The notes: generated by a model from the sequence alone, not told the origin. A stretch of DNA of 64,000 bases from an uncultured Roseobacter sp. (GCF_947491795.1 NZ_CANLKW010000006.1:1-64000), one strand, 5' to 3'; positions 41,327 to 51,038 are shown, counted from the first letter of the stretch. Numbers and translations are program-made.

Positions 41327-42627
41327 GGCCGCTGAGCTGGGCAGGGATCGCGCGGCTGGGGCTGGTGCAGATGGCACTGGGATCGGTTGTTGTGCTGACA
41401 ACTGCCACGATGAACCGGGTGATGGTCGTGGAACTGGCACTGCCAGCGATCCTGCCGGGGCTGCTGGTGTCTCTTTATTACGGCACGCAGTTTCTGCGTC
41501 CCCGTTTCGGTCATGGCGCGGATCAGGGCGGTCGCCGCACGCCCTGGATCATCGCCGGTGTTGCGTTGCTGGCGCTGGGGGCCGTGTGCGCGGCCTTGTC
41601 TGTGGGTCTGATGGAACGCGCGGCCTGGATGGGGATCGCGGCTGCGGTGCCGTCCTTTCTGCTGATCGGGCTGGGGATCGGTGCGGCGGGCACAAACCTG
41701 CTGGCTCTGCTGGCCAGTCGCGTGAGCGAGGCGCGCCAGGCACCGGCGGGCAGCCTTGTATGGATCATGATGATATTCGGCCTGGCGGCAACCGGCATCA
41801 CCGCTGGTCTGTTGCTGGATCCCTATACGCACAGCCGTCTGGTGGCTGTCACTGTGGGCGTGTGCCTTGTTGCTCTGACGCTTACCTGTATTGGTGTCTG
41901 GGGCCAGGAAGGGCAGGGCGGCATCAGTCAGGTCCGGGAAAAAGCGGCCTTCGGCGATGTGGCGCGGGAGTTCTGGAGCACGCCGCGGTTGCGGAACTTC
42001 ACGGTTTTCGTCTTTGCCTCGATGCTTGCCTATAATCTCCAGGATCTGATCCTTGAACCCTTTGCGGGCCATGTCTTTGGCCTGACCGTCGGGCAGAGCA
42101 CGCAACTGGGCGGGATGCATCACGCCGGGGCTCTGTGCGGGATGCTGCTGGTGCTTTTGTCCGGCACGCTGCTGGCGCGCTGGGTACATGTGCCGATCCG
42201 TTTCTGGGTTGTCGGCGGCTGTGTCCTGTCGGGTGTGGCGCTGACTGGTCTGGCCTGGGGCGGAACCCAGGCGGCGTCCTGGCCGCTGGGGCCCAATATC
42301 TTTACACTTGGTCTGGCCAATGGTGCCTTTGCCGTCGCCGCCATCGGGGCCATGATGCGCCTCTCCCGCGAGGGCGGGGATGGCCGTGAAGGTCTGAGGA
42401 TGGGTCTGTTTGGTGCAGCACAGGCGATTGCCTTTGGCACGGGGTCGTTCATCGGCACCGCGATGGTCGACGTGATGCGCCAGATAACGACCAGCGATGC
42501 CGTGGCCTATGGGACCGTTTTCGCTTTTGAGGGCTTTGTATTTCTGATTGCTGCCGTGCTTGCGCTGCGGCTGACAACACCCCGCGCCAATCAGGCAGCG
42601 GGCACAGCAATGATGGCGGGAGAATGA
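41323..42627 (+). CDS. PucC-family membrane protein between bchG and bchP
   Basis: The 434 aa product is a 12-span BCD/PucC-type major facilitator protein, a paralogue of LhaA. It has TMNRVMVVELALPAILPG, GGRRTPWIIAGVALLALGA and FVFASMLAYNLQDLILEPFAG. A gene of this kind is standard between bchG and bchP in Rhodobacter, sometimes called bch2. It probably delivers pigment or aids antenna assembly. It overlaps bchG, and bchP follows after 1 bp. Confidence 0.9.
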   Translation: MRPLSWAGIARLGLVQMALGSVVVLTTATMNRVMVVELALPAILPGLLVSLYYGTQFLRPRFGHGADQGGRRTPWIIAGVALLALGAVCAALSVGLMERAAWMGIAAAVPSFLLIGLGIGAAGTNLLALLASRVSEARQAPAGSLVWIMMIFGLAATGITAGLLLDPYTHSRLVAVTVGVCLVALTLTCIGVWGQEGQGGISQVREKAAFGDVAREFWSTPRLRNFTVFVFASMLAYNLQDLILEPFAGHVFGLTVGQSTQLGGMHHAGALCGMLLVLLSGTLLARWVHVPIRFWVVGGCVLSGVALTGLAWGGTQAASWPLGPNIFTLGLANGAFAVAAIGAMMRLSREGGDGREGLRMGLFGAAQAIAFGTGSFIGTAMVDVMRQITTSDAVAYGTVFAFEGFVFLIAAVLALRLTTPRANQAAGTAMMAGE

Positions 42628-42628
42628 T

Positions 42629-43810
42629 ATGCAATATGACGTAGTTGTCGTCGGCGGGGGGCCATCCGGTGCCACCGCAGCACTTGATCTGGTCAACTCC
42701 GGCCACCGTGTGGCGCTGCTGGACAGGGAGGGGCGGATCAAACCCTGTGGCGGTGCGATTCCACCGCGTCTGATGCAGGATTTTCACATCAGCGATGCGC
42801 AGCTGCTGGCCAAGGTGAACACCGCCCGGATGATTTCGCCCACAGGGCGTCACGTGGACATTCCCATCGAGAACGGGTTTGTGGGCATGGTGGACCGCAA
42901 GGATTTTGACCCGTTCCTGCGCCAGCGCGCGGCTGATGCCGGCGCGGACTATTTCACCGGGACATTCGTGCGGATCGACCGGCCTGATGGCACGCCGGTT
43001 GTGATTTACCGGGACAAGGCGACCCAGCAGGAACGCGAACTGCCCTGCAAACTGGTCATCGGCGCAGATGGCGCGAAATCGCGTGTGGGTCTGGCCGAGG
43101 TGAAAGACGCCGACAAGGTGCCACTGGTGTTTGCCTATCACGAGATCATCAAGGCCCCGCCCAAATCCGATGTGTATGATCCCAAACGCTGTGACGTGAT
43201 CTATGACGGATCAATCTCGCCCGATTTTTACGGCTGGGTTTTCCCGCATGGGGACAGTGCCAGCGTCGGCATGGGCTCCGAGCTGTCGTCGGTGAACCTG
43301 AAAGAGGCAACTGCCGCATTGCGGAAGTCCTCCGGGCTGACCGACTGCGAGACAATCCGCAAAGAGGGCGCGCCGATTCCGCTGCGCCCACTGGACCGCT
43401 GGGACAATGGCAAAGACGTTCTGCTGGCCGGTGATGCCGCCGGTGTCGTGGCGCCATCGTCGGGTGAGGGGATTTACTATGCGATGGTCGGGGGCCGTGT
43501 CGCGGCGACGGCCTGTGCGGCCACACTTGCGTCGGGCCGGGTGAAGGATCTGCGTCTGGCGCGGCAGCTCTTTATGAAAGAGCACAAAATGGTTTTCCGG
43601 GTGCTGGGGTCTATGCAGAACGCATACTACCGCAGTGATGAACGCCGCGAACGGTTTGTGTCGCTGTGCCATGACATCGACGTGCAGCGCCTGACCTTTG
43701 AGGCCTATATGAACAAGAAACTGGTGCGGGCGCGGCCCATGGCGCACCTGAAAATCGGATTGAAGAACCTTGCACATCTGACCGGGCTTGTGGCAACGAC
43801 ACGCGTATGA
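42629..43810 (+). CDS. bchP: geranylgeranyl reductase (BchP)
   Basis: BchP reduces the geranylgeranyl tail of bacteriochlorophyll to phytyl. The 393 aa flavoprotein has the FAD motif VVVGGGPSGATAALDL, PCGGAIPPRLM, and GDAAGVVAPSSGEGIYYAM. It lies 1 bp after the PucC-family gene and overlaps idi (ATGACG). Confidence 0.97.
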   Translation: MQYDVVVVGGGPSGATAALDLVNSGHRVALLDREGRIKPCGGAIPPRLMQDFHISDAQLLAKVNTARMISPTGRHVDIPIENGFVGMVDRKDFDPFLRQRAADAGADYFTGTFVRIDRPDGTPVVIYRDKATQQERELPCKLVIGADGAKSRVGLAEVKDADKVPLVFAYHEIIKAPPKSDVYDPKRCDVIYDGSISPDFYGWVFPHGDSASVGMGSELSSVNLKEATAALRKSSGLTDCETIRKEGAPIPLRPLDRWDNGKDVLLAGDAAGVVAPSSGEGIYYAMVGGRVAATACAATLASGRVKDLRLARQLFMKEHKMVFRVLGSMQNAYYRSDERRERFVSLCHDIDVQRLTFEAYMNKKLVRARPMAHLKIGLKNLAHLTGLVATTRV

Positions 43811-44346
43811 CGATCATGATCCCGGCCTGGGTAAACGGAACACTGACACCGGTTGAAAAGCTGGAGGCCCATGTCAAAGGCCTGCGGCACAAGGCTGTGT
43901 CCGTGTTCGTTCTCAAAGGGGATGCTGTGCTGATGCAGCAGCGGGCGATGTGTAAATATCATACGCCGGGGCTGTGGACGAACACCTGTTGCACGCATCC
44001 GCAATGGGACGAAGCGCCGCTGGATTGCGCCAACCGGCGGCTGGATGACGAACTGGGTATCAAGGGCCTGGCACCGGATCACCGCCACCACCTGGAGTAC
44101 CGCGCCGAAGTCGGGGACGGCCTGACCGAGCATGAGGTGGTGGACGTCTATGTTGCCGAAGCGGGCGACAGCCTGGTGATAGAGCCGAACCCGGAAGAGG
44201 TGATGGCCGTGGAATGGATCCGGTTTCCGGATCTGATCGCAGCGGTCGCGCGGCACCCGGAGCGCTATACGCCCTGGCTGCAGATCTATCTGCGCGACCA
44301 CGCGGCCACGATTTTCGGCGCGCTGGCGGAAACAGAACAGGGCTGA
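43807..44346 (+). CDS. idi: isopentenyl-diphosphate isomerase type I (Idi)
   Basis: Idi interconverts IPP and DMAPP, supplying CrtE. The 179 aa Nudix-fold enzyme has KAVSVFVLKGD, the active-site cysteine region GLWTNTCCTHPQWDE (Cys61/62), RRLDDELGI, and the catalytic glutamates in LTEHEVVDVYV. It overlaps bchP and closes the ppaA-ppsR-bchG-bchP-idi run. Confidence 0.96.
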   Translation: MTIMIPAWVNGTLTPVEKLEAHVKGLRHKAVSVFVLKGDAVLMQQRAMCKYHTPGLWTNTCCTHPQWDEAPLDCANRRLDDELGIKGLAPDHRHHLEYRAEVGDGLTEHEVVDVYVAEAGDSLVIEPNPEEVMAVEWIRFPDLIAAVARHPERYTPWLQIYLRDHAATIFGALAETEQG

Positions 44347-44498
44347 GAGCATCTGAGCTAGCCATAATCAGGGTTATGTTAATGAAACGCCTGCCCTTCA
44401 GCGCTGCGTGAACGTGATCTGCGGGCTTGCAGAGCATACCCCGGACAGCCGATACTGCAGATCAGTAACCAGAATTCAGGTACGGGCAGAAACGCTGA

Positions 44499-45137
44499 AT
44501 GGATACGAGTGAAACACCGGTTCCCAGAACAGATCTGATCGTCTGTCCGCAGTGCGATGCGGCCTGGACACTTGCCCGGCCCGCCGCGGGCGAGCGCGCG
44601 ATCTGCCAGCGCTGTGGGACTGTCCTGATCACACCACGCGCAAAAGCGGGCAAGCAGATCATCGCCCTGTCCATTGCAATTGCTGTCCTGATCCTGGCGG
44701 CTGCGGTCTTTCCGTTTCTCACCATATCCGCCGGCGGGGTGACCAACTCTGTGTCTGTTCTGCAGGCAGCACTTGCCTTCAGTGATGGCCCGCTGGTGGT
44801 ATTGTCGCTGGCCACAGCAGCGCTTATCGTCTTTTTCCCGCTGACCCGCGTTTTGCTGTCTCTTTATGTGCTGGTGCCGATCGTCAGGGACCAGCCGCCT
44901 GCACGCTATGCCAGCCAGGCATTCCGTGTCTCCGAGGCCCTGCGGCCCTGGTCCATGGCAGAAATCTTTGTGATCGGCTGTGCTGTTGCTCTGATCAAAA
45001 TCAGTGACCTTGCAGATGTTTCTTTCGGACCCGCCTTCTGGATGTTTTCAGCACTTGTTCTGCTGGTCATCGTCAACGAAACCTATTTGTGCAGATGGTC
45101 TGTATGGAACGCGCTGAGCAAACCGGCGGCATCATAA
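44499..45137 (+). CDS. pqiA: paraquat-inducible protein A, first half-type (PqiA)
   Basis: PqiA proteins are inner-membrane partners of PqiB in lipid transport across the envelope. The 212 aa product has an N-terminal zinc-ribbon-like CPQC...CQRC (CPQCDAAW, CQRCGTVL), then four hydrophobic spans (IIALSIAIAVLILAAAVFPF onwards). It matches one PqiA repeat. The 152 bp before it holds the expected promoter, with no PpsR box. A second PqiA half follows with overlap. Confidence 0.88.
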   Translation: MDTSETPVPRTDLIVCPQCDAAWTLARPAAGERAICQRCGTVLITPRAKAGKQIIALSIAIAVLILAAAVFPFLTISAGGVTNSVSVLQAALAFSDGPLVVLSLATAALIVFFPLTRVLLSLYVLVPIVRDQPPARYASQAFRVSEALRPWSMAEIFVIGCAVALIKISDLADVSFGPAFWMFSALVLLVIVNETYLCRWSVWNALSKPAAS

Positions 45138-45754
45138 ACGCCCGCGATATGGGTCTCGTCTGTTGCAGGCGGTGTGCACAGGTCTGGCCGGACACAACGC
45201 ACCGCTGCGGGCGCTGCGGGCACAGGATGTCTGTGCGGGATCCGCATAGTCTCCAGCGTGTCTGGGCCATGCTTCTGATGGGCCTGATTTGCTACATCCC
45301 TGCCAATCTCTATCCGATGCTGCGCACACGCACGCTGTTTTCGGTGCAGCAGGATACAATTGTCGGCGGCGCGATCAGTTTTATTGAATACGGCAGTTAC
45401 TTTGTCGCGGCTGTGATCCTGATTGCCAGCGTCGTGATCCCGCTGGCCAAGTTTATGGCCATCGGCTTTCTGGCGATATCTGTCACGCGGCCTTCGTCGG
45501 TGTCTGCGCATCAGCGTCAGCTGCTGTTTGAGGTCGTGGAATACATCGGGCGCTGGTCTATGATCGACATCTTTGTTGTTGCGATCATGTCGTCGCTGGT
45601 GCAACTGAATACTCTGGTTGCGGTCCAGCCCGGAATAGCCAGTCTGTTCTTTGCCCTGTCGGTCATCTTTACAATGCTGGCAGCACAGGCATTTGACAGC
45701 CGTCTGATCTGGGATGTCCAGGCACAAAGCGAAGGAGCGCAAAGGCATGAATGA
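45104..45754 (+). CDS. paraquat-inducible protein A, second half-type (PqiA)
   Basis: The product, about 216 aa, is the second PqiA module: a CRRC...CGRCG zinc-ribbon-like start (VCCRRCAQVW, HRCGRCGHRM), then RVWAMLLMGLICYIPANLYPML and IGRWSMIDIFVVAIMSSL. The start could be ATG 45104, ATG 45095 or GTG 45089; all overlap the previous gene. In E. coli both modules are one protein, so here PqiA is split into two overlapping genes. Confidence 0.87.
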   Translation: MERAEQTGGIINARDMGLVCCRRCAQVWPDTTHRCGRCGHRMSVRDPHSLQRVWAMLLMGLICYIPANLYPMLRTRTLFSVQQDTIVGGAISFIEYGSYFVAAVILIASVVIPLAKFMAIGFLAISVTRPSSVSAHQRQLLFEVVEYIGRWSMIDIFVVAIMSSLVQLNTLVAVQPGIASLFFALSVIFTMLAAQAFDSRLIWDVQAQSEGAQRHE

Positions 45755-47831
45755 CAAGCCATCCCAGGTGGCCATCGAACCTGCGCGCTCTTCCGGCGTG
45801 GGACGGGCGTCAATCATCTGGCTGATCCCGCTGGCGGCTGTTTTTATCGCCCTGTTTGTTGCCTGGCAGTCGTTTAACGCGCGCGGCCCGCTGATCACCA
45901 TTGAATTCGAGAACGGTGCCGGGATCACGGCCCGCCAGACCGAAGTACGGTTTCGGGATGTGAAAGTCGGCATTGTCGAAAAGGTTGGTTTTGCCGCCGG
46001 CCTTGAAGGCGTAGTGGCCGAGGTTCGGGTAAACAAGGACGTAGCACCCTATGTGGATGCCGGTGCCAGTTTCTGGGTTGTTCAGCCTGAGCTGTCGGCG
46101 CGCGGGGTCACCGGACTGGACACAGTGCTGAGCGGTGTTTTCATAGAAGGCTCCTGGGACGGAGAGATCGGACTGCCCCGCAGCGCTTTCAAAGGGCGGG
46201 CTACTGCACCGCTGTTTCAGTCAGGCGATGAGGGGCTTCAGATTGCCCTGCGCACCATCCCCGGCGGCACCATGTCTGATGATGTGCCAATCCTGTACCG
46301 GGGCATCGAGGTCGGGCGCGTCGGACCGGCACGCATTTCCCGGGAGGGCAGTTTCGCCATCGCGGAAGCGGTGATTTATGAGCCGCACAGAGGACTGATT
46401 ACCCGGTCGACCCGGTTCTGGGATATTTCTGGTTTCAGTGTGTCCATCGGGCCGGGCGGTGCAGAGGTCGATTTCTCGTCCATCGCCTCTCTGGTCGGCG
46501 GGGGCATTACGTTTGATACCTTTGTCTCCGGTGGTTCACCGGTGGTGGATGGTACGGTTTTTGAAGTGTTCGGCGATTCTGTTACCGCCCGGAACAGCGT
46601 TTTCAATGCGTCCGAGGTTGAAGTGCTGGAACTGCAGATTGTGTTTGACGAGAACATCTCAGGTCTTGCGCTTGGGGCCCCTGTTGAGCTGAGCGGTTTG
46701 CGGATCGGGACTGTGGAAAGCATTTCAGGGATTGTGGATGAGGCCGCCTTTGGCGATGCGCGCGTCCGTCTGAATGCGGTGGTCGGTGTTCAGCCTGCCC
46801 GGCTTGGTCTTCCTGGCGAAGCCAGCCCCGCGTCAGCGCTTGATTTCCTCTCTGCCCGCGTGGCCGAAGGCCTGCGCGCGCGTCTGGCCTCTGCCAGTCT
46901 GCTGACGGGGGGGTTGAAAGTGGAGCTGGTTGAGGTGGCCGATGCCCGGCCAGCGGAACTGTCGATGCCCGAGGCTGGCCTGCCCCGTATGCCATCCACC
47001 GACAGTGAGATATCAGATGCCGCGGCGACGGTTGAGGGTGTGTTCTCGCGGATCAACAGCCTGCCGTTTGAGGATCTGCTGAACAGTGCCATCAGGTTTG
47101 TCGATGGTGCTGCGGCGCTGGTTTCCGATCCGGATCTGCGCGAGGCACCGCAGGATGTACGCGCCCTGCTGGGTGATCTGCGTGGTATTGTGAACGATCC
47201 GTCGGTTCAGGAAATCCCTGTTGCACTGACTGCTGCTCTGGGCCGTCTCGAAGCGCTGCTTGCGCAGCTGGAGGAAGAAAAGGCTGTGTCACGGATCGTC
47301 TCGGCGATTGATGCCGCGAACCTCGCAGCGGCGTCTGTCGCGGCCTCGGTCTCCGGGCTGCCGGATCTTCTGGATCAGCTGACGGAGGTTGCAGCCCGGG
47401 CGGCGGCCCTGCCGCTGGATGCGCTGACAGAGCAGGTCACAGATTTGCTGGGGTCTGTCGACGAGATCCTGAGTACGACTGCCGCACAGGACCTGCCTGC
47501 CTCTCTGGGTGCGGCCCTGGACGAGCTGAACGCTACGCTTGCGGAACTGCGCCAGGGCGGTGCAGTTGAAAACGTCAATGCGACGCTGAAATCGACGCGG
47601 GAGGCGGCGGATGCCGTGGCTCTGTCCAGCCAGGACCTGCCTGCACTTGTCGAACGGATCACAGAAGTGTTTGATCAGGCCAGCGCGACGATTGCGGGCT
47701 ATAACAGGGGTGAGACCCTCAGCCGGGATGCCCAGGCGGCCCTGCGGGAAATCTCGGAGGCGGCAGAGGCCATCACTTCACTTGCGCGGTTGCTGGAACG
47801 TAATCCCAGTGCGCTGATCAGAGGACGCTGA
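45747..47831 (+). CDS. pqiB: PqiB-type MCE-domain protein
   Basis: PqiB forms a periplasmic tunnel of stacked MCE domains. The 694 aa product has one N-terminal membrane anchor (IIWLIPLAAVFIALFVAWQSF) and three MCE repeats (starting around residues 45, 165 and 290, for example TIEFENGAGITARQTEVRFR and VPILYRGIEVGRV). A long alpha-helical C-terminal region with regular ...LLDQLTEVAARAAALPLDALTEQ... type repeats follows. The ATG at 45747 overlaps the previous gene by 8 bp. Confidence 0.92.
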   Translation: MNDKPSQVAIEPARSSGVGRASIIWLIPLAAVFIALFVAWQSFNARGPLITIEFENGAGITARQTEVRFRDVKVGIVEKVGFAAGLEGVVAEVRVNKDVAPYVDAGASFWVVQPELSARGVTGLDTVLSGVFIEGSWDGEIGLPRSAFKGRATAPLFQSGDEGLQIALRTIPGGTMSDDVPILYRGIEVGRVGPARISREGSFAIAEAVIYEPHRGLITRSTRFWDISGFSVSIGPGGAEVDFSSIASLVGGGITFDTFVSGGSPVVDGTVFEVFGDSVTARNSVFNASEVEVLELQIVFDENISGLALGAPVELSGLRIGTVESISGIVDEAAFGDARVRLNAVVGVQPARLGLPGEASPASALDFLSARVAEGLRARLASASLLTGGLKVELVEVADARPAELSMPEAGLPRMPSTDSEISDAAATVEGVFSRINSLPFEDLLNSAIRFVDGAAALVSDPDLREAPQDVRALLGDLRGIVNDPSVQEIPVALTAALGRLEALLAQLEEEKAVSRIVSAIDAANLAAASVAASVSGLPDLLDQLTEVAARAAALPLDALTEQVTDLLGSVDEILSTTAAQDLPASLGAALDELNATLAELRQGGAVENVNATLKSTREAADAVALSSQDLPALVERITEVFDQASATIAGYNRGETLSRDAQAALREISEAAEAITSLARLLERNPSALIRGR

Positions 47832-47833
47832 CC

Positions 47834-48394
47834 ATGAAATATCTCGCTGTGTGCTGTGCGATCATTGCCGGTCTTGCCGCCTGCGCCCCTGCTCCCGACC
47901 GCTATGCCGTTCCTGTTGTCGCCCCGGGCATCCAGCAGCGTATTGCGTTCCGTGCCGTCGAGGTGCGCGAAGTGTCACTGCCTGCCTATGCTGCCGCAGA
48001 TGAGATCGCGCTCGAGGATGAAACGGGCCGTGTTGTCAGTGACGGCGCCGTTCTCTGGGCGGATACGCCCGGTCGTGCAGTGGCCCTCGAATTCAGCCGC
48101 AATCTGGCGCAGATCACTGGTGCACGGGTTGCGTCCGCCCCCTGGCCGTTTGAGACATTTGCCGATGCCATGCTGGACCTGCGTTTTGAAAGGCTGGTGG
48201 CGGGCGCCGACGGTCAGTTCCGCGCGTCGGGTCAGTACTTTGTCGGTGTCCCGGACGGTCGGCGGGAACGTTCCGGTCTCTTCGATCTGAGTGCTGCCTT
48301 TGACCCGCTCGGCGGGCCGGCAGCCATTGCCGCAGCGCGCGCAGAGGTCATAGCCGAACTTGCAGGTTTTATTGCGCGCAACGGGCTGCGCTGA
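47834..48394 (+). CDS. pqiC: PqiC-type outer-membrane lipoprotein
   Basis: The 186 aa product has a lipoprotein signal (CAIIAGLAACAPAPDRYAVP; lipobox LAAC, Cys at about 17) and the ABC-type auxiliary lipoprotein domain (FRAVEVREVSLPAYAAADEIA). PqiC anchors the PqiB tunnel at the outer membrane. It follows pqiB by 2 bp. Its stop directly abuts the convergent aminotransferase gene with no spacer. Confidence 0.86.
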   Translation: MKYLAVCCAIIAGLAACAPAPDRYAVPVVAPGIQQRIAFRAVEVREVSLPAYAAADEIALEDETGRVVSDGAVLWADTPGRAVALEFSRNLAQITGARVASAPWPFETFADAMLDLRFERLVAGADGQFRASGQYFVGVPDGRRERSGLFDLSAAFDPLGGPAAIAAARAEVIAELAGFIARNGLR

Positions 48395-49522
48395 CTACCC
48401 GGGCCAGTCTGCCAGCGCACGGCTCAGGCGTTCCAGACCCTGGTCGAGGTTGACAGACTGCCCCCCGCCAACACCGAGACGGATGTGCCCCGGCTGGTCA
48501 TAAGCGCTGCCCGGCAAAAGAAATGTGCGGTACGGTTCGGTGAGCAGGAAGCGTGCGAAAGCGTCGCTGTCGATACCGTCTGGCAGCCGCCCCAGCCCGA
48601 TCAGCCCGGCCTGCGGCGGCACCCAGCTCAGACCCGGCTGCGCTGCGATCCAGTCGTTCATATGGGCGAGATTTGCCCTGCCTGCTGTGCGCGCATTGTC
48701 CAGAACCGGGGCGTAACGGGCGGGACGCAGCGCAATCTCTGCGATGACCTCTCCCATGATGTTCATGATCTCTGAGGCGTTCTCGCGCAGGATCACAGCG
48801 TCCATCACCAGCCCGGGGTCCGGGCAGATCAGCCAGCCGGTACGCAGGCCCTGAAGCCCCAGCGCTTTGGACACTGATCCCGTCGTGATCCCACGCGCAT
48901 ACATCCCGGCCACAGAGGGTGCCCGGGGCCCTTCCCACTCGAGCCCGGCGTATACTTCATCAACGATCAGCCACGCCCCGACCCTGTCTGCGATGCGGAC
49001 GACCTCTTCCAGCGCGGCGCGGTCCAGCATCCGGCCGGTCGGGTTGTTGGGGTTGCTCAGAAAGATGATCCGCGTGCGGGGCGACACGGCCTGTTTCAGC
49101 GCGTCAAGCGGCAGCGCCCAGGCCTCCTCTTCCCTCCGGGGGATCGGTACAATGTCCGCACCGACCGCGCGGGCCAGCACGCCTGCCTGAGGCCAGCCCG
49201 GTGTTTCGATGACGATCTCATCGCCGGGCTGCAGCAATTGCATGATGGCCAGATAATTTGCTTCTGCCGCGCCTGCAGTAATCAGTACGTCCTCTGGCGC
49301 GCAGACACCTGTCAGACCCGCCTGCGCCAGCACATGCGCGCGCAGTTCCGGCAAACCGCGAAAGTCGCGTCCGTTCCAGTCCAGCGGTAACGCCGGGTCA
49401 ATATCATCCAGAAAATCGCCCAGTACCGGCGATTGCGACAGCGAGAAACCGACGATGGCTTCGGGGTCGGCATCCGTTGTCTCCAGCAGATACCGGAACA
49501 ACGTGTGAATCTTGACTTTCAT
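48395..49522 (-). CDS. PLP-dependent aminotransferase, class I/II fold
   Basis: The 375 aa product is a fold-type I aminotransferase. It has ITAGAAEANYLAIMQLL, IFLSNPNNPTGRMLD, LIVDEVYAGLEWEG, and PLP Lys219 in TGSVSKALGLQGLRTGW. It begins MKVKIHTLFRYLLETTDADP. The substrate is unknown. The ATG at 49522 follows a GGGGGCAGGG purine run; the open frame extends upstream but overlaps the divergent hydrolase gene. It is 44 bp from that gene. Confidence 0.85.
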   Translation of the reverse strand: MKVKIHTLFRYLLETTDADPEAIVGFSLSQSPVLGDFLDDIDPALPLDWNGRDFRGLPELRAHVLAQAGLTGVCAPEDVLITAGAAEANYLAIMQLLQPGDEIVIETPGWPQAGVLARAVGADIVPIPRREEEAWALPLDALKQAVSPRTRIIFLSNPNNPTGRMLDRAALEEVVRIADRVGAWLIVDEVYAGLEWEGPRAPSVAGMYARGITTGSVSKALGLQGLRTGWLICPDPGLVMDAVILRENASEIMNIMGEVIAEIALRPARYAPVLDNARTAGRANLAHMNDWIAAQPGLSWVPPQAGLIGLGRLPDGIDSDAFARFLLTEPYRTFLLPGSAYDQPGHIRLGVGGGQSVNLDQGLERLSRALADWPG

Positions 49523-49566
49523 GGCCCTGCCCCCTCTGCTCGGATCAGAAAGCGACGGGAGATCAT

Positions 49567-50319
49567 ATGCAACCCCTTCTGAAAGGCAGACCGCACCGTC
49601 TGGCGATACTGGACTATGGCCTCTTTCAGGTGCACGCCAATGGGCGGGTGATCGGTATCTGCGGATATGTCGTGCAGACGACTGCCGGTGAAACGGTGCT
49701 GATCGATACGGGATTTCCACCAAAGTACGCCGAAGATGCCGCAGCTGCCTCAACCGAGGATGATCTGAACGGTTTTGGCCGTGTGCTGTCGCTGGGCCCT
49801 GAAAACCTGGCAACCGCACAGCTGGCCAAACTGGGCCTGGGGACAGGCGACATTGATCTGATGATCCAGAGCCACACGCATATCGATCATGTCGGTTTTA
49901 TGGATGCGTTCCCGGACGTGCCGATTGTGATCGCGGCTGCAGAACGCGCCCTGCCCCGCCCGCTCTACTGGTCCGGAAAACAGGCGATGGAATGGCCGTT
50001 GGCAGAATACCTTACTGTGCGCGGAGATTTCGATGCGGGACCGGGTTTCAGAGTTTTCCTGGTGCCGGGGCATGCACCCGGGCAGCTGGCCTTTTTGCTT
50101 GAGTTACCGGAAACCGGCCCGGTTCTGCTGACCTCTGATGCGATCAGCCGTGCGGAGGAAATTGATGAGAGGTTCGCCGGCTCATGGGACGAGGTGATGG
50201 CCATCGAAAACGGCGCGCGGCTGATGCAGATCGCAAAGGCGCGGGATGCAATGGTGATCTTTGGCCACAGCCCGGAACAATGGTCAACGCTGCGCAAAGC
50301 GCCCCACTGGTACGACTAG
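49567..50319 (+). CDS. metallo-beta-lactamase hydrolase, AHL-lactonase-like
   Basis: The 250 aa product has the zinc motif HTHIDH (His103, His105, Asp107, His108), a further His169 (VPGHAPGQ) and Asp190 (LLTSDAIS), plus FGHSPEQW. Size and motif spacing resemble quorum-quenching AHL lactonases (AttM/AiiB type), but other lactones are possible. A GGGAG stretch precedes the ATG. The 3' end overlaps the convergent SDR gene by 4 bp. Confidence 0.8.
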   Translation: MQPLLKGRPHRLAILDYGLFQVHANGRVIGICGYVVQTTAGETVLIDTGFPPKYAEDAAAASTEDDLNGFGRVLSLGPENLATAQLAKLGLGTGDIDLMIQSHTHIDHVGFMDAFPDVPIVIAAAERALPRPLYWSGKQAMEWPLAEYLTVRGDFDAGPGFRVFLVPGHAPGQLAFLLELPETGPVLLTSDAISRAEEIDERFAGSWDEVMAIENGARLMQIAKARDAMVIFGHSPEQWSTLRKAPHWYD

Positions 50320-51038
50320 CGCACATCACGCCCCTGGTTGAGAATAATCACATTTCCGCTGGAGACATCCCCGGCGGGCGAGACCAGAAAGCCGACCCAG
50401 GCCGCAATCTCCACCGGCTGCATGGCGCGACCATGGGGCATCTGCGCAAGAGCAGCGTCCAGAACTTCCTGACTGACCACACCAAAGAGCGGCGTTTCTG
50501 TCATGGCGGGTGCAATGGAGTTCACGGCAATCTTCTCGCGGGCATACCGTCGGGCCAGGTCTTTTGTCAGAGTGTCGAGTGCTGCTTTGGACGCCCGGTA
50601 ATGCGGCGGGTCAAAGACATCAAAGTTATAAGCCCCGTTAGAGGAGATGTTCACGATCTTGCGCACACCGTCACGTCCCTGCATCAGCCTGACAGCCGCC
50701 TGTGAGCAGTGAAAGGCGCTGGAGAAATTCACGGACATCTGGCGTTCAAACTCATCCACAGGAATGTTTGGAAATTCCGACATGAAACAGGTGCCTGCGT
50801 TGTTGACGAGGACATCTATGCCGCCGTGGGTTTTGTAGATTTCTTCAAAGACCTCTGCGATTGCTTCCGGGTCAGTCAGATCCACTGGCATGCCCGTAAA
50901 CTGTGATCCCTGCATCTCCGCCAGACCGCCTGCGTCTTTGTCCAGACCGCAGACATGCAGGCCGTCGGCTGACAGTCTGGTGCTGATGGTACGCCCGAGG
51001 CCGCCTGCGGCCCCGGTAACGACGGCGATACGGCTCAT
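50316..51038 (-). CDS. short-chain dehydrogenase/reductase
   Basis: The 240 aa product is a classical SDR. It has the cofactor motif TGAAGGLG (8-15), NNAG (79-82), and catalytic Ser132/133 with Tyr147 and Lys151 (YRASK). The substrate is not known. It is the last gene of a long coupled operon: its start overlaps the flavoprotein stop. It probably acts on the same substrate as its neighbours. Confidence 0.88.
   Translation of the reverse strand: MSRIAVVTGAAGGLGRTISTRLSADGLHVCGLDKDAGGLAEMQGSQFTGMPVDLTDPEAIAEVFEEIYKTHGGIDVLVNNAGTCFMSEFPNIPVDEFERQMSVNFSSAFHCSQAAVRLMQGRDGVRKIVNISSNGAYNFDVFDPPHYRASKAALDTLTKDLARRYAREKIAVNSIAPAMTETPLFGVVSQEVLDAALAQMPHGRAMQPVEIAAWVGFLVSPAGDVSSGNVIILNQGRDVR

Noticed and set aside
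44347..44498. A small ORF (MLMKRLPFSAA) or tRNA in the idi-pqiA gap
   Set aside because: The ORF is 11 codons with no support, and no tRNA cloverleaf is seen.
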